Translations under genes and position numbers: made by a program
The notes under the pieces: generated by a model
Seen by the model: only the letters and a program-made list of their open reading frames with translations
The model's database searches: none
What the model was told of the DNA's origin: nothing
DNA from: Nguyenibacter vanlangensis
Lineage (GTDB): Bacteria; Pseudomonadota; Alphaproteobacteria; Acetobacterales; Acetobacteraceae
NCBI RefSeq assembly: GCF_038719015.1
Contig: NZ_CP152276.1
Span: forward strand, 4,667,501-4,731,500
Direction of reading: 5' to 3'
Length of the DNA stretch: 64,000 nt
Part shown: piece after piece, positions 25,177-33,574 of the stretch
Position numbering within the stretch: the stretch's first letter is position 1
Layout of the letters: each line of letters opens with the position of its first letter

Positions 25177-25494
25177 ATGACAGAACAAACGACGTTTCCC
25201 CATGCCGGGAAAAAATACACGATCCGCTTCGAAAACGGACTGGAAGTAACGAATGCCTATTCGGCGGATGGAACGACCGTCTCTGTCGAATTTTTGTCGG
25301 GTGACCTGCTGGGGACACAGATGACAGTGCCATTTCGATGGACTGAACTGGCCGGCGGAAACTTCCTCCTGTCATGGCAAGAGGACGACAAATCGACGGT
25401 CGTTCACTGTGATAATTTCGAGCAGAAGATCTGCCGCGCTTTCTACACCATGATGAGCGGGGATTTTTACGTGATGGCCGGAGAAATTCTGTGA
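25177..25494 (+). CDS. MoaF-related small protein
   Basis: This 105-residue protein starts MTEQTTFPHAGKKYTIRFEN and consists mostly of beta strands, with VEFLSGDLLGTQMTVPFRWT and a C-terminal GDFYVMAGEIL. It resembles the calycin-like MoaF domain linked to the monoamine regulon. An in-frame ATG at 25093 exists but overlaps the dyad operator; AGGGA before 25177 favours the shorter form. It is divergent from a LysR gene that probably regulates it. Function is unknown. Confidence 0.65.
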   Translation: MTEQTTFPHAGKKYTIRFENGLEVTNAYSADGTTVSVEFLSGDLLGTQMTVPFRWTELAGGNFLLSWQEDDKSTVVHCDNFEQKICRAFYTMMSGDFYVMAGEIL

Positions 25495-25558
25495 AGCGCA
25501 ACATGGGTACTGTCGCAATTCCGATTGCGGTGCCTTACAGTGGACTGGTCTTGTTGCG

Positions 25559-26308
25559 TCATTGAACCTTCTCGGCCTCTCTCATCATCATCCAGGCAAG
25601 GTCCGTCAGCTTGTCGCGCGGCAGGCGGGTCGATGGTCCGCTCAAGCCGATGGCGGCCCGGACCTCGCCGTTTTCCCGCCAGGGAACGGCGACGCAGTGA
25701 AGACCTGGCTCATAGTTTTCGAGATCGAGCGCGAACCCGACCCTCTCGACCGCGTCGATCTGCGATTGGATATCCGGACCAAGCGCATCGGCGCGGGTCG
25801 CCAGCACACGCTTGCCGAGGCCCGGCATGAAGGCGAGGAAGACGAGGCCGATCGCTGATCCTTCAAGCCGCAGCCTGGCTTCACCGGGACTCGCTGTCCT
25901 CAGCATCCGGTCCGATTCGATAGCATCGAGATAATAGGTTTCGTCACCGCTCGGCACGGCAAGATAGACCGTCTCGCCCGTCTTCACCGCAATGGCCTCC
26001 AGCACCGGGCGCAGACGGGTCCGTAGCGCGCCGTCATCACCCGTGATCCGGGCAAGGTTCAGAATGCGCCCGCCCAGGTGATAGCGGGTATCGCCGACGC
26101 GCCGGCGGACATAGCCCAGCACGTCCAGCGTCTTGAGGATATTGTGTGCCGTCGTCTTGCCGATGCCGGTCCTCTCGGCGATATGCTTGAGAGAGGCCGC
26201 ACCGCCCTCGCGGGCGATGATCTCCAGAATGGCGACGGCGCGCTCGATCGACTGGATCAACCGTCCTCCATTGTCTTCATTCTCCGGCAAGAGCACCTCC
26301 GCGAACAA
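25559..26308 (-). CDS. IclR-family transcriptional regulator
   Basis: This 249-residue regulator has an N-terminal winged HTH (SIERAVAILEIIAREGGAAS, then HIAERTGIGKTTAHNILKTL) and a GAF-like IclR effector domain ending LPRDKLTDLAWMMMREAEKV. It is encoded just upstream, on the same strand, of the aldo/keto reductase region but read away from the MoaF-like gene. Its target is not obvious from the layout. IclR proteins mostly control catabolic operons in response to acids. Confidence 0.9.
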   Translation of the reverse strand: MFAEVLLPENEDNGGRLIQSIERAVAILEIIAREGGAASLKHIAERTGIGKTTAHNILKTLDVLGYVRRRVGDTRYHLGGRILNLARITGDDGALRTRLRPVLEAIAVKTGETVYLAVPSGDETYYLDAIESDRMLRTASPGEARLRLEGSAIGLVFLAFMPGLGKRVLATRADALGPDIQSQIDAVERVGFALDLENYEPGLHCVAVPWRENGEVRAAIGLSGPSTRLPRDKLTDLAWMMMREAEKVQ

Positions 26309-26464
26309 GCCGCACGATCATAGCAGATTTTCAAGAATTTTCGGCGCTATTTCGGTCAGAAGTTCAACAATGTGGAATATTGGCGCATTTCCGTCGCCTC
26401 CGCGAATGCCGGTAGCCCCACCCAAGGAAAGAATAATGTGCGGCGCTTGCGCAGGCGCTCGGAC

Positions 26465-27418
26465 TTACATTTCTTTTTCCCACCAGCCGCGGGTGTTCAC
26501 GTCGGCGGCGTCGGCGAGGGCTTCCAACTCCGCGACCTCGTCGCCGGTGAGCGTCAAGCTGGTGGCCCGGACCAGGCCATCGACGTAGTCGGGCCTGGTG
26601 ACGCCGATGATCGGCGTCGCGCCCTTGGCGATGGCCCAGGCCGTCGCGACATCGGGAGCTGCCGCACCGTGGCTTTGGCCGATCGAGGCGAGCTTGTCCG
26701 TCAGCGCCTGCAATTGAGGCAGCATGCCGTTGTAAGCCCGCGCCCGGTTGGTGCCTTCCGGCAGCGGGTTCTCCGGACTGTATCTGCCGGTCAGGGCGCC
26801 CTGTTCCAGAACCATATAGGCGAAGAACGGGATGCCGTGGCTGCGGCAATAATCCAGGATGCCGGCATCCTCGGAGCCGCGGTAAAGGAGACTATAGTGG
26901 TTCTGGATGGCCTCGACCCGGAACCCGGATTCTTCGAGAATCCGGTTGGCGCGCTTGATTTCGCTCAGGGTGTGATTCGAGACGCCGACATGTTTGACCT
27001 TGCCGCTCTTGAGCAACGGGATCAGGTAAGGCGTCCACCGTGCCACATCGGCTGGATTGTGAATCCAGTAGAGGTCGATGTAGTCGGTGCCGAGGCGTGC
27101 CAGGCTTTGCTCCAGCATGTCCGCTACCGGGTTATCCCCGGTGCCCGCGGCCTGCGGGGTGAATTTCGTGGAGAGCTGGTAGTCGCTGCGCGCGAAGCGC
27201 TTCAGCACGTCCCCGAGTACGGTTTCCGAACGGCCCATGCCGTACACCATGGCGGTATCCCACAGCGTGAAGCCGGCCGCATGCGCTTTGTCCGCGACCT
27301 CTTCCAGGTCAGCCCGGGTCAGGTGGCTGCCGAAATAGCCGTCGCCGGCCTCGCCGCTGTCGCCCCAGGCCCAGGTGCCCAGTGCGATCTGGGGAATTTT
27401 CAGGGTCTCGATTGTCAT
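26465..27418 (-). CDS. Aldo/keto reductase
   Basis: This 317-residue TIM-barrel reductase starts MTIETLKIPQIALGTWAWGD. It has the active-site Asp and Tyr in LWDTAMVYGMGRSE, the Lys in YQLSTKFTPQAAG and the His in YWIHNPADV. The NADPH loop is at TPIIGVTRPDYVDGL. The ATG at 27418 is preceded by GGAGCGACC. It is divergent from an AraC-family gene (ATG 27590), a common pairing in which AraC activates the reductase. It is a different AKR subgroup from the one at 14031. Confidence 0.88.
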   Translation of the reverse strand: MTIETLKIPQIALGTWAWGDSGEAGDGYFGSHLTRADLEEVADKAHAAGFTLWDTAMVYGMGRSETVLGDVLKRFARSDYQLSTKFTPQAAGTGDNPVADMLEQSLARLGTDYIDLYWIHNPADVARWTPYLIPLLKSGKVKHVGVSNHTLSEIKRANRILEESGFRVEAIQNHYSLLYRGSEDAGILDYCRSHGIPFFAYMVLEQGALTGRYSPENPLPEGTNRARAYNGMLPQLQALTDKLASIGQSHGAAAPDVATAWAIAKGATPIIGVTRPDYVDGLVRATSLTLTGDEVAELEALADAADVNTRGWWEKEM

Positions 27419-27589
27419 GGTCGCTCCATACTTGTTCCGCAGCCCGGTTCGCCGTGACCCGGGCGCTGGCGGCATTGTGATGCGCGGCGACGCCGAACCG
27501 TTAGCCCGATGCGCCGGGATTTCTGCCCGATCCTCCGGATGCCGCGTTTCGCATTGTCGCCTTTCCGCGCGCGTGCGATGGTCCGTCCT

Positions 27590-28489
27590 ATGGAAACACT
27601 GGCCGAAATTTCTGCCGTGATTGCGAGGCACGTCTCGAAGGATGGCTTTCACGCCACCCCCATCGAACGTATGATATTTGTTCGATCCTCCACGGTCACG
27701 ATGCCGATGCCGAATGTTTACCGGCCGCAACTGTGCCTCGTCGCGCAGGGGCAAAAGGAGGTCACGCTGGGCGACCGTGCGTTCAGATATGCGCCGGGCC
27801 GCTATGGGATCGTAACCCATGACCTGCCGGTGACGGGCCAGGTGGTCGAGGCGACGCCCGACAGGCCCTATCTCTGCCTGTATCTCGATTTCGATCCGGT
27901 CATGCTGGGCCAGTTGGCGTTGCGCGTGCCGCCTCCGCCGGGCGTGCCCGCTCCGCCCATAGGCAAGACGGTGTCCGACGCCGGTGCCGGACTGCTCGAC
28001 GCGGTCCTGCGCCTGCTGCGTCTGCTCGACGATCCGGCGGCGCTGCCCGTGCTCGGGCCGCTTGCCGAGCAGGAAATTCTCTATCGCCTGCTTGCCGGCC
28101 CGGACGGCGCCAGGATGCGCCACATTACGTCCAGCCAGGGGCGGATGGCCCAGGTCGGCCGCGCCATCGCCTGGATCGGGCAGCACGTCCGGGAACGGTT
28201 CAGCATCGAACGGCTTGCCGCGGACGTGGGCATGAGTCCGTCGAGCCTGCACGCGCATTTTCGCGCCGTGACGGCGATGACGCCGCTGCAGTTCCAGAAG
28301 CAGCTCCGGCTGCAGGACGCGCGCAGCCTGATGCTGGTGGAGGACATCGACATCACGACTGCCGCCCTCCGCGTGGGGTATGAAAGCCCGTCGCAGTTCA
28401 GTCGCGAATATCGCCGCCACTTTGGAGAACCGCCGGCGCGCGACATAGCCCGCTTGCGCGCTTCGCCGGGCTTGACGGTGGTCGCCTGA
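27590..28489 (+). CDS. AraC-family transcriptional regulator
   Basis: This 299-residue regulator has an AraC_N (cupin-like) domain (QLCLVAQGQKEVTLGDRAFR) and two C-terminal HTH motifs (FSIERLAADVGMSPSSLHAH, then ALRVGYESPSQFSREYRRHF). An upstream in-frame ATG at 27578 is possible; no ribosome site separates the two clearly. It is divergent from the aldo/keto reductase and probably activates it, as in YqhC-YqhD-like pairs. Confidence 0.9.
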   Translation: METLAEISAVIARHVSKDGFHATPIERMIFVRSSTVTMPMPNVYRPQLCLVAQGQKEVTLGDRAFRYAPGRYGIVTHDLPVTGQVVEATPDRPYLCLYLDFDPVMLGQLALRVPPPPGVPAPPIGKTVSDAGAGLLDAVLRLLRLLDDPAALPVLGPLAEQEILYRLLAGPDGARMRHITSSQGRMAQVGRAIAWIGQHVRERFSIERLAADVGMSPSSLHAHFRAVTAMTPLQFQKQLRLQDARSLMLVEDIDITTAALRVGYESPSQFSREYRRHFGEPPARDIARLRASPGLTVVA

Positions 28490-28496
28490 GTTTCAT

Positions 28497-28810
28497 TCAC
28501 GCAGGATTGCTGAATAGATCGACGACGTTCTGTGGCGCATCCGTGCCAAAAAACTGATCCAGGTTTCGCGCGCTTGCAACGGCGACGCGCTTGCTCCGGC
28601 AAAACAATTCACGTTCGTAGGCAGCCAGCGCGGCGTCGCCGTCATCGGGATCGGCGACGATTGCGCGGGCCAGTTCGGCGGCGTCGAACATCGCCAGATT
28701 GGCGCCTTGGCCAGCGAAAGGGGACATCAAGTGCGCGGCGTCACCCAGCAAGGTCACGCCGGGCAGGCGTTCCCAGCGGTGATCCACCGGTAGAGGTGCG
28801 GGATGTGTCC
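28497..28810 (-). pseudogene. FAD-dependent monooxygenase, C-terminal fragment
   Basis: The roughly 100 codons contain the second FAD motif [20 protein letters not shown] of TetX/UbiH-like flavin monooxygenases, followed by the usual C-terminal helices. The N-terminal FAD-binding GxGxxG half (about 270 residues) is absent. Similarity begins abruptly near 28810, right beside the 3' end of the NADP-binding gene at 28826. The gene was therefore cut by a deletion. An ATG at 28787 could give a 96-residue product but no catalytic protein. Confidence 0.8.
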
Positions 28811-28825
28811 AGGAGGCATGATTTA

Positions 28826-29422
28826 TCAGTCGAACTTGACCAGGTCCTTAAAGATCAGGTGGCCCCAGCGATTGCCGCGCGCGTGCACAAGCAATCCGCC
28901 TTCTGAAAGTCCGCCGAGATTGATCGGCGCGAAACCGAGATTTTCCGCGAGCGCACCGATCTCGGCTGTCGCGCCGTCATCGTCGCCGGCCAGGAACACG
29001 ACTCTCCTGCCGCCGTGCACGGCGGGGTCCTGGTCCAGGATGGCGGCGGCCAGGTGGTTGAAGCCTTTCACCAGCCTGGCTCCGGTGAACGCCTTCGCGA
29101 CGACGGCAGAGGACGGGAGACCATCCAGTTCTTCAAGCGGGGCGAGGGTGTTCATCGTGTCGATGAGGGTCTTTCCCTTCCAGTCGGGCAGCGTCTTCGC
29201 GATCTCCGGGTGTGACTCGAAACGGACCGCCAGGAAGATGATGTCCGCCTTGACGGCGTCCGCCAGCGTTGCGGGGATGATCGTAGGGCCGATCGCGGCT
29301 GCATCGGATGCAAAGCACGCTGGATCGCGCGTGGTGGCGACGGATACTTCGATGCCCTTGCGGGCGAACGCCCTGGCGAGAGCATGGCCGATCTTGCCGA
29401 AGCCGATAATTGCGTAGCTCAT
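28826..29422 (-). CDS. NADPH-dependent F420 reductase-like oxidoreductase
   Basis: This 198-residue Rossmann protein starts [20 protein letters not shown] (GxGxxG) and follows the NADP-oxidoreductase/F420-reductase fold, with [13 protein letters not shown] and [18 protein letters not shown] precedes the ATG. Cofactor F420 itself is not expected in this lineage, so the relatives found in proteobacteria more probably reduce another flavin or quinone; this is inference. It is followed by the truncated FAD monooxygenase gene and preceded by two SDR genes on the same strand. Confidence 0.83.
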   Translation of the reverse strand: MSYAIIGFGKIGHALARAFARKGIEVSVATTRDPACFASDAAAIGPTIIPATLADAVKADIIFLAVRFESHPEIAKTLPDWKGKTLIDTMNTLAPLEELDGLPSSAVVAKAFTGARLVKGFNHLAAAILDQDPAVHGGRRVVFLAGDDDGATAEIGALAENLGFAPINLGGLSEGGLLVHARGNRWGHLIFKDLVKFD

Positions 29423-29452
29423 TATGGTCTCCTTCGATTTTTTTCGGCGTGG

Positions 29453-30220
29453 TCAGAGCTTGTAGCCGCCGCTTGCCTCGATCGTCTGGCCCGTCACCCA
29501 ATGGCCGTCATCGGAGGCCAGGAACGCCACGACGGCGGCGATTTCCGAGGGCTCGCCGAAGCGTCCCAGTGCGATTTGGGCCTCGACTGCCTTTACGAGT
29601 TCGGAATTCTGCCGGATGGCGGCATTCACGTCCGTTCGGGTGTAGCCCGGTGCCACGGCGTTCGCGGTAATTCCACGCGGCCCCAGCTCGATTGCCAGCG
29701 CATGGGTCAGAGTGTTGATCGCTGCCTTGGCCATCGAGTAGACGGGCGCGGCCGTCACGGGCTTCGTGGCGGCGGCGGAAGAGATGTTGATGATGCTTCC
29801 ACCATCGGCAAGACGATCCAGCGCGGCCTGCACGATGAAAAAGGGCGCGCGGGCGTAGACCGCGATCAGGGTGTCCCAACGCTCCGGTGTTGCGTCCTGG
29901 AAGCCGACCCAGCCGGAATTGCCGGCGTTGTTGACCAGGATGTCGAGGGCTTTGTGTCCGTTGCGCCTGGTGAACTCGGCGTCCAGTCTCTCGAACAGGG
30001 CCGGGACGGTCGCCGGGTCAACGAGGTTCGCGTGGATCGCGAATGCAGTCCCTCCGGCTTTCTCGATGGCTGCGACCGCCTCGTCCGCGCCGGATTTGCT
30101 GGCGTTGTAGGTCAGCGCGACCGTCGCACCATCCTTTGCGAGACGTTCGGCGATGGCGCGGCCGATGCCCCGCGATGCCCCGGTAACGAGCGCGGTTTTT
30201 CCTTCAAGCGGGTGTGCCAT
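29453..30220 (-). CDS. SDR-family oxidoreductase
   Basis: This 255-residue classical short-chain dehydrogenase has the TGASRGIG cofactor motif at residues 14-21, the NNAG motif, the catalytic Ser in INISSAAAT and the Y-x-x-x-K in VYSMAKAAIN. The C-terminus GHWVTGQTIEASGGYKL is typical. It lies 30 bases upstream of the F420-reductase-like gene and 44 bases after another SDR gene, all on the minus strand: a likely operon headed by 30265-30999. Confidence 0.9.
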   Translation of the reverse strand: MAHPLEGKTALVTGASRGIGRAIAERLAKDGATVALTYNASKSGADEAVAAIEKAGGTAFAIHANLVDPATVPALFERLDAEFTRRNGHKALDILVNNAGNSGWVGFQDATPERWDTLIAVYARAPFFIVQAALDRLADGGSIINISSAAATKPVTAAPVYSMAKAAINTLTHALAIELGPRGITANAVAPGYTRTDVNAAIRQNSELVKAVEAQIALGRFGEPSEIAAVVAFLASDDGHWVTGQTIEASGGYKL

Positions 30221-30264
30221 TTCGTTTTCTTCCGTGGATGGAGTGATCGGCCGGGCGCGGTGCG

Positions 30265-30999
30265 TCAGATCTGCGCCAGGCCGCCGTCGGCGGCGACCTC
30301 GCTGGCGGTCATGAAGCTGCTGTCCTGCGACGCGAGAAAGGCGGCCACCGCCCCGATCTCCGCCGGATCGGCCATGCGCTGGAGCGGATTCATCGAGGCG
30401 AAGACCTTCATGCCCTCCTCGCCCAGCGCGTCCTTCGCGAGTTCGGTCGCCGTCGGCCCGGGCGACAATACGTTGACCCGGATGCCGGTGCCCTTCAGGT
30501 CCTCCGCCCAGGTCCGCGCGAGGTTGCGCACTGCCGCCTTGCTCGCGCTGTAGGCGCTGAACTCCGGGGCGCCCGTGGTGCCGGCGCTCGATCCCGTCAG
30601 GATGATCGAACCGCCCGGCCCCATCAGCGGCAGTGCCTTCTGGACCGTGAAGATCGTACCCTTCACGTTGGTGTCGAAGATTTCGTCGATGTGCGCGGCG
30701 GTGATCTCGCCGAGCGGAAGCGGGCTTCCCGCGCCGGCATTGGCGAAGACGATGTCGAGGGTTCCGCGTTCGGCCTTCACCGCCGCGTAGAGGCGGTCGA
30801 GGTCGGCCAGATCGGTGACCGAGCCCTTCACCGCGCGGGCATCGGGTCCGAGGTCGGCCACGGCGGCGTCGAGCGCTGACTGCCGGCGGCCGAAGATGAA
30901 GACGAGGGCGCCTTCCTCGATGAAGCGCCTTGCCGCGCCGAGGCCGATGCCGGTAGCGCCTCCGGTGACGACTGCAACCTTACCCTCAAGCTTTCTCAT
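30265..30999 (-). CDS. SDR-family oxidoreductase
   Basis: This 244-residue classical SDR has TGGATGIG near the N-terminus, NAGAG, the catalytic Ser in IILTGSSAGTTG and the YSASK motif. AAGGGAAAAGCC sits directly before the ATG at 30999; the longer frame from 31041 lacks a site. It heads the minus-strand group with a second SDR and the F420-reductase-like gene, and is divergent from a TetR gene with two palindromic operators between them, so TetR control is very likely. Confidence 0.9.
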   Translation of the reverse strand: MRKLEGKVAVVTGGATGIGLGAARRFIEEGALVFIFGRRQSALDAAVADLGPDARAVKGSVTDLADLDRLYAAVKAERGTLDIVFANAGAGSPLPLGEITAAHIDEIFDTNVKGTIFTVQKALPLMGPGGSIILTGSSAGTTGAPEFSAYSASKAAVRNLARTWAEDLKGTGIRVNVLSPGPTATELAKDALGEEGMKVFASMNPLQRMADPAEIGAVAAFLASQDSSFMTASEVAADGGLAQI

Positions 31000-31065
31000 G
31001 GCTTTTCCCTTCGGCGTGTCGGGCAGCGCCTCTGTTGTCATTTGCGGGCGTGCGCTGTATTTTTA

Positions 31066-31101
31066 ATGGATCGCCGATCCATTTATATGGATCACTGATC
31101 C
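31066..31101. promoter_or_regulatory. Paired TetR operators GGATC-N3-GATCC
   Basis: The palindrome ATGGATCGCCGATCCAT occupies 31066-31082, with perfect 7-bp arms. A second site GGATCACTGATCC lies at 31089-31101, with perfect 5-bp arms. Their centres are 21 bp apart, two helical turns. They fall between the divergent SDR (ATG 30999) and TetR (ATG 31119) genes, the classic position for TetR repression of both. Confidence 0.8.
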
Positions 31102-31118
31102 GATTATCAAGGCAATCC

Positions 31119-31697
31119 ATGCGAGCCGACGCAAAAAAAAATCGCAGCCAAATTCTCACGGTCGCGCGTGACGTCGTCACCGAGCACGGTGCCGACGTGT
31201 CGATGCGCGATATCGCTCGCCGGGCCGGCGTCGGGTTGGCCACGCTGCTTCGTCATTTCCCGACGCGGGAAGCCCTGTTCGAAGCGTTGCTGTGTACCAA
31301 TCTGGACGCGCTGGCGCAGAAGGCAGACGACCGCGAAACGTCGATTTCGGCGGATGACGCACTTCTGTCCTGGTTTCGGGAATTGGTGGCATTCGCCCAA
31401 AGCTATCGGGGCGTTGTCGCCATGATGGCGGCCGCCCACGCGAACCCGGACTCCGCTCTTTATGCTTCATGCGCAGCCGTGCATTCGGCAGGCGCGCGAC
31501 TGCTGCTCCGTGCGCAGGAGGAGGGAACGGCGCGCGCCGATATGAATGGGGACGACCTGTTCGCCCTGGTCACGGCTCTCGGCTGGGCGGTTGACCAACC
31601 CTCATTCGCGTCGCGGGCGGATCATCTCGTTCACCTTATTACGAGCGCCATCCTGACAAATCGGCCCGGAAACGATGCCGGGAAGGCGACGCCTTGA
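31119..31697 (+). CDS. TetR-family transcriptional regulator
   Basis: This 192-residue regulator starts MRADAKKNRSQILTVARDVV and has the TetR HTH in VSMRDIARRAGVGLATLLRH. The ligand-binding part is helical, as usual. Two GGATC-N3-GATCC operators sit just upstream, between it and a divergent SDR gene, so it most likely represses both. Longer in-frame starts upstream would run through the operators and are rejected. Confidence 0.9.
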   Translation: MRADAKKNRSQILTVARDVVTEHGADVSMRDIARRAGVGLATLLRHFPTREALFEALLCTNLDALAQKADDRETSISADDALLSWFRELVAFAQSYRGVVAMMAAAHANPDSALYASCAAVHSAGARLLLRAQEEGTARADMNGDDLFALVTALGWAVDQPSFASRADHLVHLITSAILTNRPGNDAGKATP

Positions 31698-31812
31698 ATC
31701 AGACCGGCGTCGGATGGTGGCAATGCGCCTGAGACGGCTCTCAACGCTTTGACGGTCGCCATGGCGCGATCGAGCTGGCGCCGGAGGGGGGGATCCCGGC
31801 CGGTCGCTCTGA

Positions 31813-32724
31813 TCAGCGGCGGCACACCGCCGCCACGATGTCGCGCAGCCAGCGGTGGGCCGGGTCGGCGGTCATGCGCGGATGCCACATGGCCGATATC
31901 ATGATCTCGGGCGTTGGAACCGGCAGTGGGAACGTGACCAGGCCGTCGCCGATCGCGGCATCGCTGGACGGGTCGACGCCGAGGCATGATTGGGGGACGA
32001 GCGCGACCAGATCGGACCGACGCGCGATGCGCAGCGCATCGGGGAAGCCCGGCATGATCGCGACGATCCGGCGGTGAAGCCCCAGCGCCGCCAGGGCCGT
32101 GTCGACCGGGCCCGTGGCGATGCCCCTGCGCGAGACCACGACATGCCTGCAGGCCGCATAGCGCTGCGGGGTTATGGCGGCCGACAGCAGCCGATGTCCT
32201 GCCGCCGTCACGCCCACGAACGTGTCGCGGAAGAGAAAATGGGTGCGCACTTCCGGTGCGAACGCACCAGGCACGCCGATTTCGAGGTCGATCTCTCCTT
32301 CCCGGAGCGGGGTGGCGTCCTTGACCGGCTTGGGCGCGAACCGCAGGCGGACATGGGGCGCCGCCTCGGTGACGGCGGTCACCAGGGGGGCCGCGAACAG
32401 CCCGACGAACCCTTCATTGGCGCGGATGGTGAATGTTCTGTCGAGTGTGGCGACGTCCAGCCGATCGGTCCGCGGACTGAGGACCGCCTGCACCGCGCGC
32501 GTCATGTCATGAACCCGGGTGCGCAGTTCGGCCGCGTGGGGTGTCGGCACGAGGCCGCGCCCGGCACGCACGAGCAACGGATCGCCTGTCGCGGAGCGCA
32601 GCCGCGCGAGCGTGCGGCTCATGGCGGAAGAGCTGAGGCCCAGGCGGCGTGCGGCACCGGTCACGCTGCCCTCGGCCAGGAGGGCGTCGAGTGCGGGAAG
32701 CAGGTTCAGATCGATATCGCCCAT
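31813..32724 (-). CDS. LysR-family transcriptional regulator (NodD/SyrM-like)
   Basis: This 303-residue regulator begins MGDIDLNLLPALDALLAEGS, with an HTH in VTGAARRLGLSSSAMSRTLA. This is the subgroup resembling NodD/PcpR/LeuO-type LysR proteins with the D-L-N-L-L start. It is divergent from an SDR gene (ATG 32858) across 133 bases and probably controls it. The frame is intact. Confidence 0.9.
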   Translation of the reverse strand: MGDIDLNLLPALDALLAEGSVTGAARRLGLSSSAMSRTLARLRSATGDPLLVRAGRGLVPTPHAAELRTRVHDMTRAVQAVLSPRTDRLDVATLDRTFTIRANEGFVGLFAAPLVTAVTEAAPHVRLRFAPKPVKDATPLREGEIDLEIGVPGAFAPEVRTHFLFRDTFVGVTAAGHRLLSAAITPQRYAACRHVVVSRRGIATGPVDTALAALGLHRRIVAIMPGFPDALRIARRSDLVALVPQSCLGVDPSSDAAIGDGLVTFPLPVPTPEIMISAMWHPRMTADPAHRWLRDIVAAVCRR

Positions 32725-32857
32725 GGCTGGATACTCGCCGGTTCAATCCTTTGGACATGGCGTCTGATGCAATCATAATGTGCATCCTGTGCGTCTGGCG
32801 CCGCCCGTGCGGGGGAAACATATTCGCTGCGGACATCATCAGGCGAGAGCTGTTTCC

Positions 32858-33574
32858 ATGACCCCCACCACATTTCATGACGCGCCGGGCTCGGTTCTGC
32901 TTATCGGCGCGTCGCGCGGCCTTGGCCATGCCATGGCGGCCGAGTTCCTGAAGAAGGGATGGACCGTCGTCGGGACGGTACGCGGCATGGGCCGGACCCT
33001 GCTGCACGACCTGGCGGATGCCCATGGCGACCGCGTCGAGATCGCGCAGCTCGACATGACCGAGCCGGATCAGATCATGGCGCTGCGGCACCGCCTTGCC
33101 GGACGCCGCTTCGATATCCTGTTCGTCAATGCGGGCACTGCCAATGCCGACCCGCGAGAGACCATCGGGAAGACGTCGACGGAGGAGTTCGTCCGCGTGA
33201 TGGTCACCAATGCGTTGAGTCCGATGCGTGTGGTCGAGGGATTGCAGGATCTCGTCTCGCCGGCCGGCACGATCGGCGTCATGTCGTCGGGACAGGGGAG
33301 CATCGCCAACAACACCCATGGCGGCCGCGAGGTCTATCGCGGGAGCAAGGCGGCGCTCAATCAGTATATGCGCTGCTATGCGGCCCGCCATGCGGGCGAG
33401 CCGCGCGCCCTGGTGCTGGTGGCGCCGGGGTGGATTCGCACGGAGCTGGGCGGGCCCGATGCGCCGCTCGGCCTGGAGGAGACCGTTCCGAAGATCGTGG
33501 ACATGGTCCTCGCGCAGCGAGGCAGGCCCGGTCTGCGTTATCTGGATCGCGAGGGGCGTGCCGTTCCGTGGTGA
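32858..33574 (+). CDS. SDR-family oxidoreductase
   Basis: This 238-residue SDR has the cofactor motif IGASRGLGHAMAAEFL, an NAGT motif, the catalytic Ser in GVMSSGQGS and a YRGSK (Y-x-x-x-K) box. It is divergent from a LysR gene. Its 3' end overlaps the convergent acyltransferase gene by 37 bases. The substrate is unknown. Confidence 0.88.
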   Translation: MTPTTFHDAPGSVLLIGASRGLGHAMAAEFLKKGWTVVGTVRGMGRTLLHDLADAHGDRVEIAQLDMTEPDQIMALRHRLAGRRFDILFVNAGTANADPRETIGKTSTEEFVRVMVTNALSPMRVVEGLQDLVSPAGTIGVMSSGQGSIANNTHGGREVYRGSKAALNQYMRCYAARHAGEPRALVLVAPGWIRTELGGPDAPLGLEETVPKIVDMVLAQRGRPGLRYLDREGRAVPW

